Source of the DNA: Perkinsus olseni
Lineage: Eukaryota; Perkinsozoa; Perkinsida; Perkinsidae
DNA length: 64,000 nt
NCBI GenBank assembly: GCA_013115135.1
Contig: JABANP010000050.1
Coordinates: forward strand, 124,001 to 188,000
Direction of reading: 5' to 3'
A program made the position numbers and the translations under genes. Below, one piece after another: positions 12,101-23,197 of this stretch. Positions within the stretch are counted from its first letter, which is position 1, and every line of letters begins with the position of its first letter. Below the pieces are notes generated by a model, which saw nothing but the letters and a program-made list of their open reading frames with translations, did not search any database and had not been told where the DNA came from.

Positions 12101-14346
12101 CTAGGCCTTGTCCTGTTGGTGATCTGGCGCTTCCATGTTACCATCATCGCTACTTCGATGACTACTGTCTCGGTGTGATTTGGAAGACTTCCCACCAACA
12201 GTGGCCGCGAGGAGTTCCTCTCGGTTCCTCGCCTGACACTGTACGCGGTGGAGAAGCTCTAGCCATCGCCCGCCAAGATGCTGTCCATCCAGGGGGAACC
12301 TAAAGACAATGGAATGCTGGCGATCTTCATTACTGTTACCCGACACGTACTTCAACTGGAGCGATTTCGGAGCCGAAGTGAACATTCCTGACTGCTTCAC
12401 AGGTTTGATCGTGAGGATCTCCGAGTCTCCTTCAGAGGCGAGGGTGACCGTAGACTGCGTCAACAACGCCGTTATCGGCCTAACAGTAGTGCGCATGCAT
12501 TGAAGACAAAATTGGAACCGTCCGAACTTCGCATCATCCTGGTGCTCAGCTTGTAAGTAGATATAGGCATCAGCCGTCACCGTCGCCTCCTGTGTCGTCC
12601 ATTTGGGTCCACCGCTGAACCACCCGCCGCTTTTTGAACCTTCACAATTACACGTAGGAGAGACAGCGTGATGCTGCAGTACCCCATCTTACTAGGTGCC
12701 GCTGAGACTATAGCCGAGTGTATGACAAGGCCCGTTCGCGGGCAAGTATCGCGGCCTCCGGCCCTTTCGAGAATCTTCACGCAGATTATGGAAAAAGGGC
12801 CGATGAATCAGCGATGTCTCGGTAATATCATTATCGGCTACTTCTTTCGAAGCCGTGATCCCGGCTTTACGAGGTTCAGCCGCTAAACAAGAAGGCCGAC
12901 TACAGGTTAAACCCCAGGGCAGCACATTAATACATCTTTCCCTAAACTCTTCCGTGGTTGTGCTCCTCGGCGGCGGAGCAGGCCCGAGCATCCGCATCAA
13001 GCAAACCATCTCAGGGCTGGTAGCAATCACAGAATTTCTCTCGAGTCGAATCCTCCGCGCGAGGAGATGCCAGAATAGAGTCTTTTCTCGTCGGAGATAT
13101 CCTCAATGCAGCTACCGAATCAACCTGACCTGATGCGGGACAGAACCTGCCACCAGTAGGGGACCACAGGAATGAGGACTACCTGTCGCAGACAAAGCGG
13201 CTTCAGTGAGTTCCTCGGTGAGAACTCGTTGCTGATCCTGCGCTGCAGAACTGACGTGCAACCAGAGTTGATACTGCTTGGTAAGCCAATGCCGCACGAC
13301 CGAGGTGGTGTTCTGAGCCAGCAATTCTGATAACGCGCATGACTCTCCGGCGCTCCCGAATAGCTAATACCTGTTCACGCCACGCCTCAGCTTTGTTTGC
13401 TATAGCAACTGACGAGACGAGATAACCTTCGACCATACTCCTCCGCTGTGCTGCTGCACTGACAGCCTCTCTGTAATTCCGCTCACTGGACCACCGATCA
13501 GTTGCACTGGCTCCAGCACCATGTGTGAAGCGCGACATGAAGAGTCCCTCATGCTGCTTCCATGCCTCGGCTACAGCCTCTTCAGCCGATTGGCACTCCT
13601 CGACAACGCCATCAAGACTCCTCAAGATTTCATCCTAAAATACTCTGAATTCCCAACCCAATCAAAGAAGCGGTCATATCGCTAGAGTCTGCAACAGCAA
13701 CTGCCCGGTTTATCACCATTCTTCCTTTATATTCAACCTCTACTTCTTTCAGGCCCTTGTCGATGAGAGTCGTTTGCGTCGCTTCATTAAAATCATGCAA
13801 CAGCTTTCCGGTTCGTCTCGAGTATTCATTCCAGTTGCTGGGCTCATCCGGAAGAGCCTGACAAACGAAAGTACCGCCCGAGAGATCGTCGTATGACGAT
13901 AAAGCTCATGAATTACCTCTAGGTCCTGCGCGTATTTCAGATCAATCTCGATTCGCTTCTCAAGGAAAACACAAGCATCATGAGTTTCTTTTATTCCGTT
14001 ATCCATGATCTTCCCAAGTTGTATACCTAGGCCACCAAGCTGCACTGCCTCGATCCCCATCGGCAGCTTATCGCATTACGTATCTCCTCGACCCTTCCAG
14101 ACCACGATATTGCCGAGATTTCCCGTTCGGTTTCCCACTCTCGGAGTGAAGCTAGTCCCTGAACCCCATGAAGGACATGTCGCATAATGCTTTGCTCAAG
14201 CATCTAGGGCGCCCACTGACCTCGAGTCTCCGAGACTCCAGTTCTCGGATATGTTCGGGCATCGGGGATAGCGAGGCTGATGCTGCCGACAGGAGCCGAG
14301 ACTCTTTGCTGAGAGATACCGGTACATCCGTATCAGGCGAAGTCAT
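12101..14346 (-). CDS. F-BAR and PH-domain protein (membrane-curvature adaptor)
   Basis: A likely first exon at 14346 joins by GTCAGT...GATAAG, phase 0, to MGIEAVQLGGLG, with KETHDACVFLEKRIEIDLKY following. This matches the start of an F-BAR domain, where a membrane-tubulating helix bundle follows the pattern eRa.iE..Ya..L. The next junction (13917/13857, a 59-nt intron GTAATT...CAG) leads into PDEPSNWNEYSRRTGKLLHD and other long helices through about 13200 (SLDGVVEECQSAEEAVAEAW). The last large exon, 12101-12580, contains QHSIVFRFPLDGQHLGGRWLE, consistent with the final strand and the Trp-bearing helix of a PH domain, then a Ser/His-rich tail. A protein with these domains would link phosphoinositides to curved membrane or actin. 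If the first exon is wrong, the start is ATG 14060. Confidence 0.65.
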
Positions 14347-14443
14347 AGAGTGTAAAAACTACACCTCCGCTTGCTACTTTAACTAACTTAACACAACAGA
14401 AGCAATCCCGCGAAACAGCCCATGATTGAATCCAATTGAGGGA

Positions 14444-15573
14444 TTAATTAGTCTTACGCTGTTGTACAAGCTCCGTGACATCCAATTCTTGACTCGCCAG
14501 GAGCGACCGAGCTTCACCTTCGAGTTCTCTCAGTTCACTTATCAGTCTAGCTATGGTGCTCCCACTGTGTTTTGTCGGAGCCAACTACACAGCTCAAAGC
14601 CTCTTGATCATCTCCATTGCTCGCTTCAACGGCAGCTCTTTCAGGGGGTGAGTCAGCCCTCGGAGTCGCGTCTCTCATGGAGCTTGATACATCAGTGTGT
14701 GTCAGCTTGTCGCTACCAGTTCGGTCTCCTGCCAGCTTCGCAGCCAAACTCTCAGCGGCGGAGGCGCGTCTCTCACACGACTCGAGCGAGGCCCGAGACT
14801 CGACTATTGCTGCGTGCATTTGAGCGACCATCTTGGTGAGCCTGTTCGTTGATGTATGAGAAGCCTCTGGCTGTGAGAATCTCACCTGTCATTCTCCTTG
14901 GCCAGGGCTTTTGCTTCCCTCTGAGACACCTTGAGTCTTCTTTGAGCATCGTCGCTCTCTTCTGCAAGCTCTATCAATTTCGACTCCACCTTCACAACAT
15001 GTTCCCGAGTTCTCTCCTGATAGTACCTCATATTGAGACCCATCGAGGACAACCATGCCCCCTCCTGTCCAGCGCTACATTATTTCACCACTTGCACGGG
15101 TGTGTGCCATCTCAACGGCTGATAATCGATGCCACAAGCGGTCCAAGGCTCCCACTTGTGGATTGATGGAACTCTTTGATGCACGCGTTGCTGTGCGAGT
15201 GGATAAGGCCCGCAATAGTAGACCGCGCCATCTCACACTGATGTTGGTGACGAGCCTGGATCAGTAAAATATAGCAGATTATAATTCAGCCAGGCTACAT
15301 GAGTTTGTTTCACCATCTCCAGGCACTCGTCCTGTATCGCTTGCTTTTCCACGCTCAATTTCACTGCTTCATGTCGCCACGAGAGGTCGGCCGGGGATCT
15401 GTTCTCACCTGAGCGAACTGTACCAAGTGAAGTGGTGGTCAAAATCGATCCTAAATCCGACAAGTAGCATCCTGGAGTTGTATAACACGTTGCAAACTCG
15501 CTAGCTGAGCTAGCAGCGCTTCCTTGCTCGTCCACGATCCTTCCGAACTTGGTTGACCCGTCGCGGTTGCCAT
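14444..15573 (-). CDS. Coiled-coil protein, function unknown
   Basis: The start ATG is at 15573 (MATATGQPSSEGSW) and the stop TAA at 14444-14446. Exons give heptad-like helices: EALLAQLASLQRVIQLQDA (about 15480-15540), WRHEAVKLSVEKQAIQDECL (about 15320-15390), VVKVESKLIELAEESDDAQ and LKVSQREAKALAKEN (about 14890-15000), KMVAQMHAAIVESRASLESC and a second Ala-rich coil (about 14700-14840), then ELRELEGEARSLLASQELD to the end. No catalytic motif. It is on the same strand as the F-BAR gene just downstream. A structural or cytoskeletal role is only inference. Confidence 0.6.
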
Positions 15574-15872
15574 GAGTTGATCTGAAAGCCGAGTTCTCTT
15601 CAAATTATGCAATGCACCAAGATATCCTGCGCCGCGTCACATCGCCGACAAAACTGACATGGGCCGGAGGTGGTCCGAGGACTGAGCCGGGTTCGACCCC
15701 AGAGTGTGCCGCTTTTCCGTCAGCCGGCGTGTTTACCCGTTTAACCATCACAGGTCGCGTGCTTCATGTTGTTATGTCTTCTATCAATACCGTTGTTAGC
15801 TCGGCTCGCGACTGCGACTGACAGAGGGTGTAAGAGCTTATACTCATTTGAGTGGTGCACGATAGAACATGG

Positions 15873-17533
15873 ATGCATTCACAACTACACTCTTTCATCG
15901 GGGCAATTTCAGAGTAAATTGGAAACTATGTACTATGCGAATTCAATGGGTTGACATTGAATCTCTCCGTTAGGTATCTTAGCAACGGCAGACCTGTGTT
16001 AAAAGAGAGTTACTTTATTCTGAAGTTACCCCAAGCCCAACGCGAACACTTGGTCGACGACTGTCCACAAATGTGGATAATGGCCAAGTAGGCTGTTTTG
16101 GTGGCTAGATTTGGTTGTCAAGGGTGTTCCTCTCCACTTAATCCTGTCCCTCAGTCTGGTCGTAGCTGAAGCGGAACTATTCACGATAGGAGTCGAAGAA
16201 GTAGAGGAGCGGTATGTACAATGAGGGGATCAATTGCAAGTGCTCGTTCCCAAGATTCCTCAAGCTAGCACTGGCAGCCTACGGTGAATTATCACCAGGC
16301 AGGTTGGAGGATATTAGAACTACGTGGCTGTACGACCAGGCACTGAAACGAATGCGGGATGTGGCTGAGCGTATGGGAGAAGTGAGAGGAAACTCGGCAT
16401 CATTTGCACACGGTTTGTGTAGTTGGCGGCTGGGAGTCAAAGAAGTGACGCATCGACTACCACTTTCATAATATGTCATTGCCGAGAGCCTCTCACCTGG
16501 CTAGCGAATCCTCACCGAATACCGTAAGCTACGTTTCACAGCCAGTACTTGGGGGTATCACTGCTAAATAGGTACATACCGCCTGAGTCTCGACTGCTTG
16601 TCTATGAAAAATGCGGAACCTTGTCCAACATACCAGCGAATATATCGCAGCGGTATAGCCTGTCATTGAGTCTCAAGTGAAACCGCTGGCGTAACAGATT
16701 CTCCCGCGGGGTCTCCGTGTTGGATCGGCGGGACGGCGATGTTCGCGGAGACGAGTGTTCAGCTTATTTGAGCTACATCGTTGAGGAATATCACCAGCTT
16801 GATGACTATACGGTTCGAATCGCTAGGAGGAAGAGGGCATTTTCATACGTCAGGTGTTTCTGCAAGCCGATCCACATAATCATGCTTTTCTAGCCTACTT
16901 ACAGCTCCCGTTGATGGCCATTGGTTTGGGAACATATCAAGTAAGAAGAAAGTACGTGAAACGGTGTTAGAACCTCATCGGCCAAGGTACCGTTTTTGCA
17001 TCTGAACTACCATCGCCATGTGATGACAGACACGCCGTGTATGCGGGATGTTGAGATGGTGGGTTCATACACGACGACTCGATAGTAATGCTTGCCATAG
17101 GCTCTTTTCCGGAACACTAGCCTGGATTTTCGCATGCCAGCAGATCTTCTCGGCACATATTGCTGCTCGCAGTATATAGTTTCAAGAGAGCGGATTCAAG
17201 CACGGAGCCTCTCCTTCTATCGCCACATGCTCAGGATGGTTGACGGCTCGATTCCTGATCTGTGCGTTGCCGAGGCCAAGTAGGGCAAGGTGCCGAGTGA
17301 AGTGCGCGGGGTTTCTGTTTTTAAGGCCCGAACGATCGTCTCACTGTTACGTTTTCGAATTCCTCTGGCACGTCGTCTTCGGAGAGCCTCGACAGCTGCC
17401 GTTGAGACCCGATGACAAAAGGCTCCCCACTGCACTTCGAGCCAAAGTAGCTACTTTCAGTCGCTGCGGTCGCCGGAAGTCCTTGCAACCCGGGATTAGA
17501 CTTTCCCGATGCAGGTATGGCAAACGAGCATAA
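15873..17533 (+). CDS. DUF3431-domain protein with a novel N-terminal region (11 exons, 393 residues)
   Basis: Exons are 15873-15913, 15974-16087, 16155-16211, 16255-16381, 16423-16523, 16572-16652, 16698-16812, 16854-16940, 16987-17058, 17101-17279 and 17326-17533. All introns are GT-AG of 41-67 nt, and the summed coding length is 1182 nt with every phase consistent. Residues from about 145 match DUF3431: FIICHCREPLTWLA, LLVYEKCG, ECSAYLSYIVEEYHQLDDYT, VFLQADPHNHAF, a Cys-Ser-Gln-Tyr-Ile-Val-Ser-Arg-Glu-Arg-Ile block, then FYRHMLRMVDG and YVFEFLWHVVFGE. The domain is known from fungi and algae and is sometimes linked to glycosyltransferase-like folds; no activity is established. The first ~140 residues (helical, QMWIMAN, VEERFLKLALAAYGELSP) are not part of DUF3431 and are unrecognised. 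Confidence 0.82.
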
Positions 17534-17829
17534 CCGTACTGTCTGGGTTGATTTGGAGTTGGCACCCAATACAGGAAGATTTCTCCACAAAGAAGGGGAG
17601 GAATTGGAGACCACTTAGCTGAGATACATGTATCGGATCTGTGACAACCACGACCATGGAACTGCGTTTTCTGTTCGTGTTCACAGTTTTGGGTTGCCGT
17701 CAGTATGTTGGGCATAATAGCATCTTCCAACCTAGCGGGGTCGTCTCGGGTCGCATCCATGGTAGACGGCCGAGCTATTGAATACTTGCGCTCCGAATCG
17801 GAGCTCTCCAGTAGTGGGTTTCCTACAGA

Positions 17830-19474
17830 TTGTATTTTATGCTTCGCCGAGTGGCATGGCGGACTTGCCGCGCGCAGTTCGGGCAGCTAAACCAGCATCA
17901 AGTACCCCCTGGTCTAGTAGTTGGTGCCTCCAGTGCCAGCGCTTCATCAACTGTGAAGGAACAGCGAAGCCCAGATGCTACACTGAATTATCACGATGAT
18001 GACGTGATGAAAAAGCTGTGGAGGGATGCGAAACTCAACCCAAGGTCAGAGGATTCCTGGTCGAAGCTTCTCGAAGCTCTGATACTCAGGAACGAGGTAG
18101 TAGCATTCTCTGAGTCCTCACCATCCCTCAATATGTTATTCGTTCATCATTTGGGTTCGACTTGGCCTTTTCGCGGCCATCGTAGTGCCGCTCATGTTTC
18201 AGAAAATGAACAAGTTGCCATTGGAAATATTACCAACACTGGGACAGCCCCTGGCATTGGAGCGATTACTCGTAGCTCTGGCTAGAGTTCTCGTGCCACA
18301 AGAAGGAGCTGAGCTGCTCAGGAGAATGCCCCACATCATCGGCCAACAGCAGTGGTCCGGTGATTTCGAGATCGGTATGGTGTGTAGGGGCCTTTCTAGG
18401 CTCTTTCAGAACCAAGCCGACTATCTGAAAGGCTCAAGTTCACTGTCGAGTGTCCATCAGTATATATGCCGTGCGCTTTTCACGGACGATGTACGCATGA
18501 TACTTAGGAAGCCGAATGTCGCTTTGGAGGCCGTCAATTTCCTCTTGGTGCAGTTGACCAGTCTCGATGACAGTGATGTCAAGGAGTGGGTGGTGCCGTT
18601 GTTAAACATCGTGCACAAGGCGTGCAAAGAGAGCGGATATAGTGCGAAGATGCAAACATCGCTCTTGCCAGTTGTTGCTGTGCGTTCTAGTATTCGGTGC
18701 GGATCCCTCGCGGTGGTTCAGGATGTATCAGAGATGGCTTTGGAGGCAGTGGATGCTTTTGGGAAGAAAAGGCGAATCATTGGTAGCACTTCGAAAGTTG
18801 CAGAACGAGTTGCAGCGATCGAAGCCATCCTCCGTGTGATACACTTGAACCCTTCCGAAATCAACTGTAACCTCGCCATAAAGTTGCAGGAGACGGCATT
18901 GACCGACATGAACTTAGCGACATGGGCAACTGCTGTACATAATACTCTGGAAAGTGGAGCTCTCGATCGAGGCCAATCGCTGCTCAAGTACGTTACTCTA
19001 TCTACAATACATCCACGGTTCCCAACACAACTTCCACAGGACTCTGCTGACGCCGAGGAATGCTTACTGCTGCTTCTCGATTGTGCGAAAAAGGCGAGGT
19101 TCTCGCCGCTACCTTTCTTACGATGGGCTTTGAAGAACTCTGCGGCTAGCCGTACCGCTAAGGAGGAGATTCTTCGGATGCTGCCTGACTGGGCGAGTGA
19201 GAGGGCATCTCTAATGAATGAGCTGCATCCCGGTGCGAATACCTTGGGCGGCAACTCAGGGGTGGATGACGACTACGTCACTATAAGGGGATGCCCGGCT
19301 GGCCTTGAGGGAATATACAAGCGAATGGGTACTCATAATGGCAAGCACTACTATATTAGGACTGAACCCCGCAAGGATGGCCCGATGTCACTGTATTTCA
19401 CCGGAAAGGTCTGGCAACTTGGGCGCAAGTATGCATATTCCGGGCGTGCGATCTGCATACCATTGCATGTCTAA
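17830..19474 (+). CDS. Helical-repeat protein with probable mitochondrial presequence and C-terminal beta domain
   Basis: The N-terminus MLRRVAWRTCRAQFGQL (second Met, 17839) is basic, lacks acidic residues and looks like a mitochondrial targeting peptide. Exon 1 ends at 18096; a 106-nt GT-AG intron leads at 18203 to KMNKLPLEILPTLGQPL in phase 0. The second exon runs unbroken for over 1.2 kb and encodes repeated amphipathic helices (ALERLLVALARVL, EWVVPLLNIVHKACK, LATWATAVHNTLES), like the alpha-solenoid of organellar RNA-binding proteins, but no RAP or PPR motif is visible. The end switches to GCPAGLEGIYKRMG then LYFTGKVWQLG, a beta-rich module with a G.Y.R...G..YY pattern. The frame stops at 19474, but a second frame continues the module to 19598 (GTEGWVAYNASTGGWQP). 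Confidence 0.65.
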
Positions 19475-19652
19475 CGGTGATGGGCCACCTATCGGAACGG
19501 AAGGTTGGGTAGCGTATAATGCCTCGACGGGTGGCTGGCAACCCATGCACGGATTTGAAGCTCTTCCAGGTGTAGATAAGTTCTCAGCGTCGGGCTAGTG
19601 TCCAACACGAATCTAGGCACGGTTGGAGAGCGATACGTTGCTTGACTTCGAT

Positions 19653-20089
19653 ATGATACTATTGTTTCTTGCGCTGGCTGTCGCGGGGATGGCGCTACTG
19701 CTGGTATGAGTGACATGTTTGCGTTTCAAGGTTATCTTTCTCTTGAGTGAGTTGCTGATGTCAGTGGGGAAGCTATCAATCAGTCGCAATCACTCACTCT
19801 CCTTGAGTAATAGTGTCATAGAAACGACCCAGCAGCGGATCCATTCCGTAGGATATGTCACGTTCTGGACCCTGATATCACTGTATTAGCCGTGATCGCA
19901 TGTGGCTCCCCAGAGAGTGATAAGCCAGTCATTCGTAAACTTCACTCAGTGAAAGGGTACCCAGCAGTGCAGCTGACTCATCCGGCAGCCTCGCTTGGTA
20001 GTAAGAACGATTTGACACGAGCCCACGGCACAACTACTCTAGCCAGAGAGAGCGATGTCATGGCTCAAGGCGAGCCAAGCCATACATAG
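19653..20089 (+). CDS. Candidate small secreted protein (two exons)
   Basis: ATG at 19653 opens MILLFLALAVAGMALLL, a strong signal-peptide-like helix that ends exactly at a GTATGAG donor (19704). Joining to an AG near 19814 in phase 0 gives CHRNDPAADPFRRICHV and continues through VLAVIACGSPESDKPVIRK to TAG at 20087-20089, about 108 residues. No family is recognised. The tail has low complexity and the acceptor choice is a guess, so only the signal-peptide exon is well supported. Confidence 0.33.
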
Positions 20090-20232
20090 TCATGGTGAAA
20101 AGTGTTATCGACGATAATTCATCGTTCATATCTCAATCTGGGGTACCACCAGCCTCGTGACACCAGGGAGCCTCGCGTGACCTTTTTCTGTGAATTGTGC
20201 GTGATTTTAACTCATCAGTTTGTAGTTGAAAG

Positions 20233-22853
20233 CTAACTGCAACACAATTGCCAAGTTCCACGAGAGAACAAGCACGTATACGGCACATGGATGGAATCAG
20301 GGAAGGTCGTCACTGAAACGCCGGACGAGGCTGCTGTGAGGCTCCCATTTCTGTAAGTACAAGAATTCTGATAGTCAGCGAGCATATTTCCCTCACTTTG
20401 AATGTGTCGGTGCTTGGCAGATTGATATTATGTATGTATATACTCGAGTCAGTGCCGGCGGAAAGGACCTCGAAGTGGGAGGGGCTGGCTCCCTCCCGCC
20501 ACGCGAGGGACGTCACTGCCCCGCGATGTCCCCCGAGACTCAGGCTGAGACCGCCAGGGTTGACGAATCTAGTGCCGAGCAATGTAGAGACTCACTGTGC
20601 CTGGACACATCCAAGAGCTTGTCTCTCAGCCTCACAGTCCTTCATGTAACTGATCTCAGCTCGGCATGCCTCCAGCCTGGTGGATATTCCTGCCTTCTCT
20701 TTCTAAACAAGCCATTGATCGCTCCACTCGAAGTGCTAGTCACAGCATGGGCATCAATAGCCCCATACTTCGGCTTTAGTTCTCAACATCTCAGCGGGAG
20801 CTTTGAAGATCCTCCTTTATCGCGTCCAATTCTCCCTTGATGCGGTTGTACTTCCTCTCCAAATGGCGCTATTGACGACCAACAGTAACCTCCGCGAGCA
20901 TGCTGCTGGCGGTACCATCTGATCCTGAATCGCCTCCATCTCTTCCACAATCCAGAGGCGGACACACCCGTCTTCACACCCAGAAATGAAGTATCTCGGA
21001 CATAGCTATAACCGCGACGAAGTGAACCGCGACTCTCACTTCCCATCACGCTTGTCAGAGAGAACTATTTTCCTAATCGGTGAAGTATGCCCGAGATAAC
21101 GTTGAACAGGTCCGTTCTGAAAACGCAGAAATCAGTCCTCGAGGAGCGAGGGCCAGCCACCTCGAGCTTCCGCATATCCCACCGCTTGCAGCAATAGTCA
21201 CCTCCACAAGTGAGGATTTCATGTTCACCACGAAAAACAACATCATACCTGAGCGGAGTATTCGTAACGAAGCGAATGGAAATTTCAAGAACGCCCACAC
21301 TATGTCCGTGGATGCGGCCTCGTCGATAACAAAAGCAGACTTGGTAGTAGGCGCAGCCTGGAGTGAATGAATTATTTGGTCAAACTAAGGGTTCGCGTGC
21401 AGCCCACTGATATGTCGGTTATGACAACGTCCCCATCGCTCCCGCAGGACGCTACAAGCCTAGCATAATCGCTGAAGTCGACGGATTGAATGAGGCGGGG
21501 ACTACGACGTAACTGATCAAGTGAGGCATAAGGCAAGTGATGAAAATCGGATCATTTACCTCAGACACTTGTTCGCAAGTTCTAGCATCATGCAGTAGGA
21601 CCCTCCCGTGCTGACTACCGGAAGCGATGTACCTGAAGTCCTGCACATGAGAGATGTGGGCTCCGAAACATGTAGCCCTACATCGCGTCTGACGACACCT
21701 CGCAGGCGAACACAGCGGAGTCGTGCCCCTTCAACTTTGCCTTCATTGGGCTCCCATTTTCGAAGTCGACAACAGACATGTAACTGTCCAAGAGACGATT
21801 CTCCGTAGCTTACAAAGCGTGAGTACATCTGGTTTTCTCCATCAACCGCTTTTCCGAAACCGACGACAGCCCATTTGCCTGTGAAGAGAAAATCAGCCGA
21901 AACATGAAACAACGGGAGAACAGAGCTACCGTTGGATGCCACGTCCATAGAGTAAATCTCCGACGGATAATCATACGAAGCGAGAGGCTTCTCGGTAGCA
22001 GAGAGATCCCAGACCTGAGGGTTATGACCAATGAACACGTCAGCAGGGCTTGTTCACGCCCGAAGATCTAGGTGATCAGCCTGGGCTAGGTATCTACCTT
22101 CACTGTACGGTCAAGCGAGGCGCTGGCAAACCGGTTTGAATCCAACCACTTGATGGACTCAACATTCTCTATGTGGGCGGGTATCTTCTTATCGCCTGAA
22201 GAGTTGTGGGAATACTGGATGATACATGAACCATTGAGAAGTGTGTCATGAGTACTTAGAACCGTTTCCGGAACACGGTATCTTCGGCCGAAACTCGAAT
22301 CTTCCGCCACCGTGGTCTTGTAGTCAAAGTAGGCTTGGCTTTGCTTTCCCAACAGGTCACCTACTTCTAAACTTGATACCAAATAGACTGAATCGAACTC
22401 TTACGGAACTCCTGAGGCTTGGTGACCTTGGAGAAGAACTCTATGAATTCGTGAGGCTCAATGGTGCCTGAGAACATTCGAGTGCTCGAGCAATCACGCC
22501 TTATCCCTCACCATTTCCATCAGTATCTATGCTCTTGAGAACCTTTTTGGTGGATGAATACGTATCTACAACAAAGCAGTGGCCTGCATCAACCACGAAG
22601 AGAGTATACGCTTGATTCCGAGCATTCGCAGAGCCTCCTCAAGCTCGTCGACGTCAATTCCTCCCGAGTTGTCGGTGTCAATCTGCTTGAAGATGTGAAG
22701 TAACTGAAAACAGGTAGGAATGCTCACCGGATAATGGCAGAGATTTACTTGCTCTTCGTCCAGTTTCCCTGTAGTGTGATCATCGTCCATCTGGCCAGGG
22801 AAGAGACGGCTACCCGAGGGCATCTGCCCTGGACCCTCGTAAGCATTCGCCAT
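20233..22853 (-). CDS. EF-hand plus WD40-repeat protein
   Basis: The start is ATG 22853 (MANAYEGPGQMPSG), unless an upstream exon exists. The first calcium loop, DTDNSGGIDVDE, lies in LLHIFKQI...LEEALRMLGI (about 22620-22690). The second, DTDGNGTIEPHE, is reconstituted across an intron GTGAGGG...TCTCAG, followed by FIEFFSKVTKPQEF. From about 22340 the protein becomes WD40: NVESIKWLDSNRFASASLD, KVWDLSATEKPLASY, KWAVVGFGK, DFRYIASGSQHGRVLLHDA, ILTCGGDYCCKRWDMRKL and VTSLAWREGASPSHFEVLS. The last exon ends with LFSRGTWQLCC and TAG at 20233-20235. EF-hands at the N-terminus of a beta propeller suggest a calcium-gated scaffold. Exon borders in the WD region are partly unresolved. Confidence 0.7.
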
Positions 22854-23197
22854 CGATTCAAAGAAAGGTTTCCAAGTAATAACTGATGACGCACGAGTCG
22901 GTGGAGCTCTCCGACTCGAGTCTGAGACTCGCCGAAAAACAGCGAGGGTCTTGTTGCCTGGCTGTTGCAATGGAACTTACATTTGAAAGGGGAGCAGACC
23001 AGGAGTTCAACAGACCGCTCCTGATTCAGAAGTTCTGAGAGAAGCGTTGCTCAACTCGACTGAAAAGAACACCCTAGGATCTTGCGCTGTTGTGCAACTT
23101 GCATGTGCGCGGTTCGCGTCACGACCGATCCGCTGTTAATGGAGAGTCCCCGTCTCATCTGCAGGCCGCCACCTAAGTTTTACTTCCCGTTTGTCCC

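Noticed and set aside
13858..13876. Possible 17-19-nt intron in the F-BAR gene
   Set aside because: A normal 59-nt intron (13916-13858) with GTAATT donor and CAG acceptor explains the same junction in phase 0.
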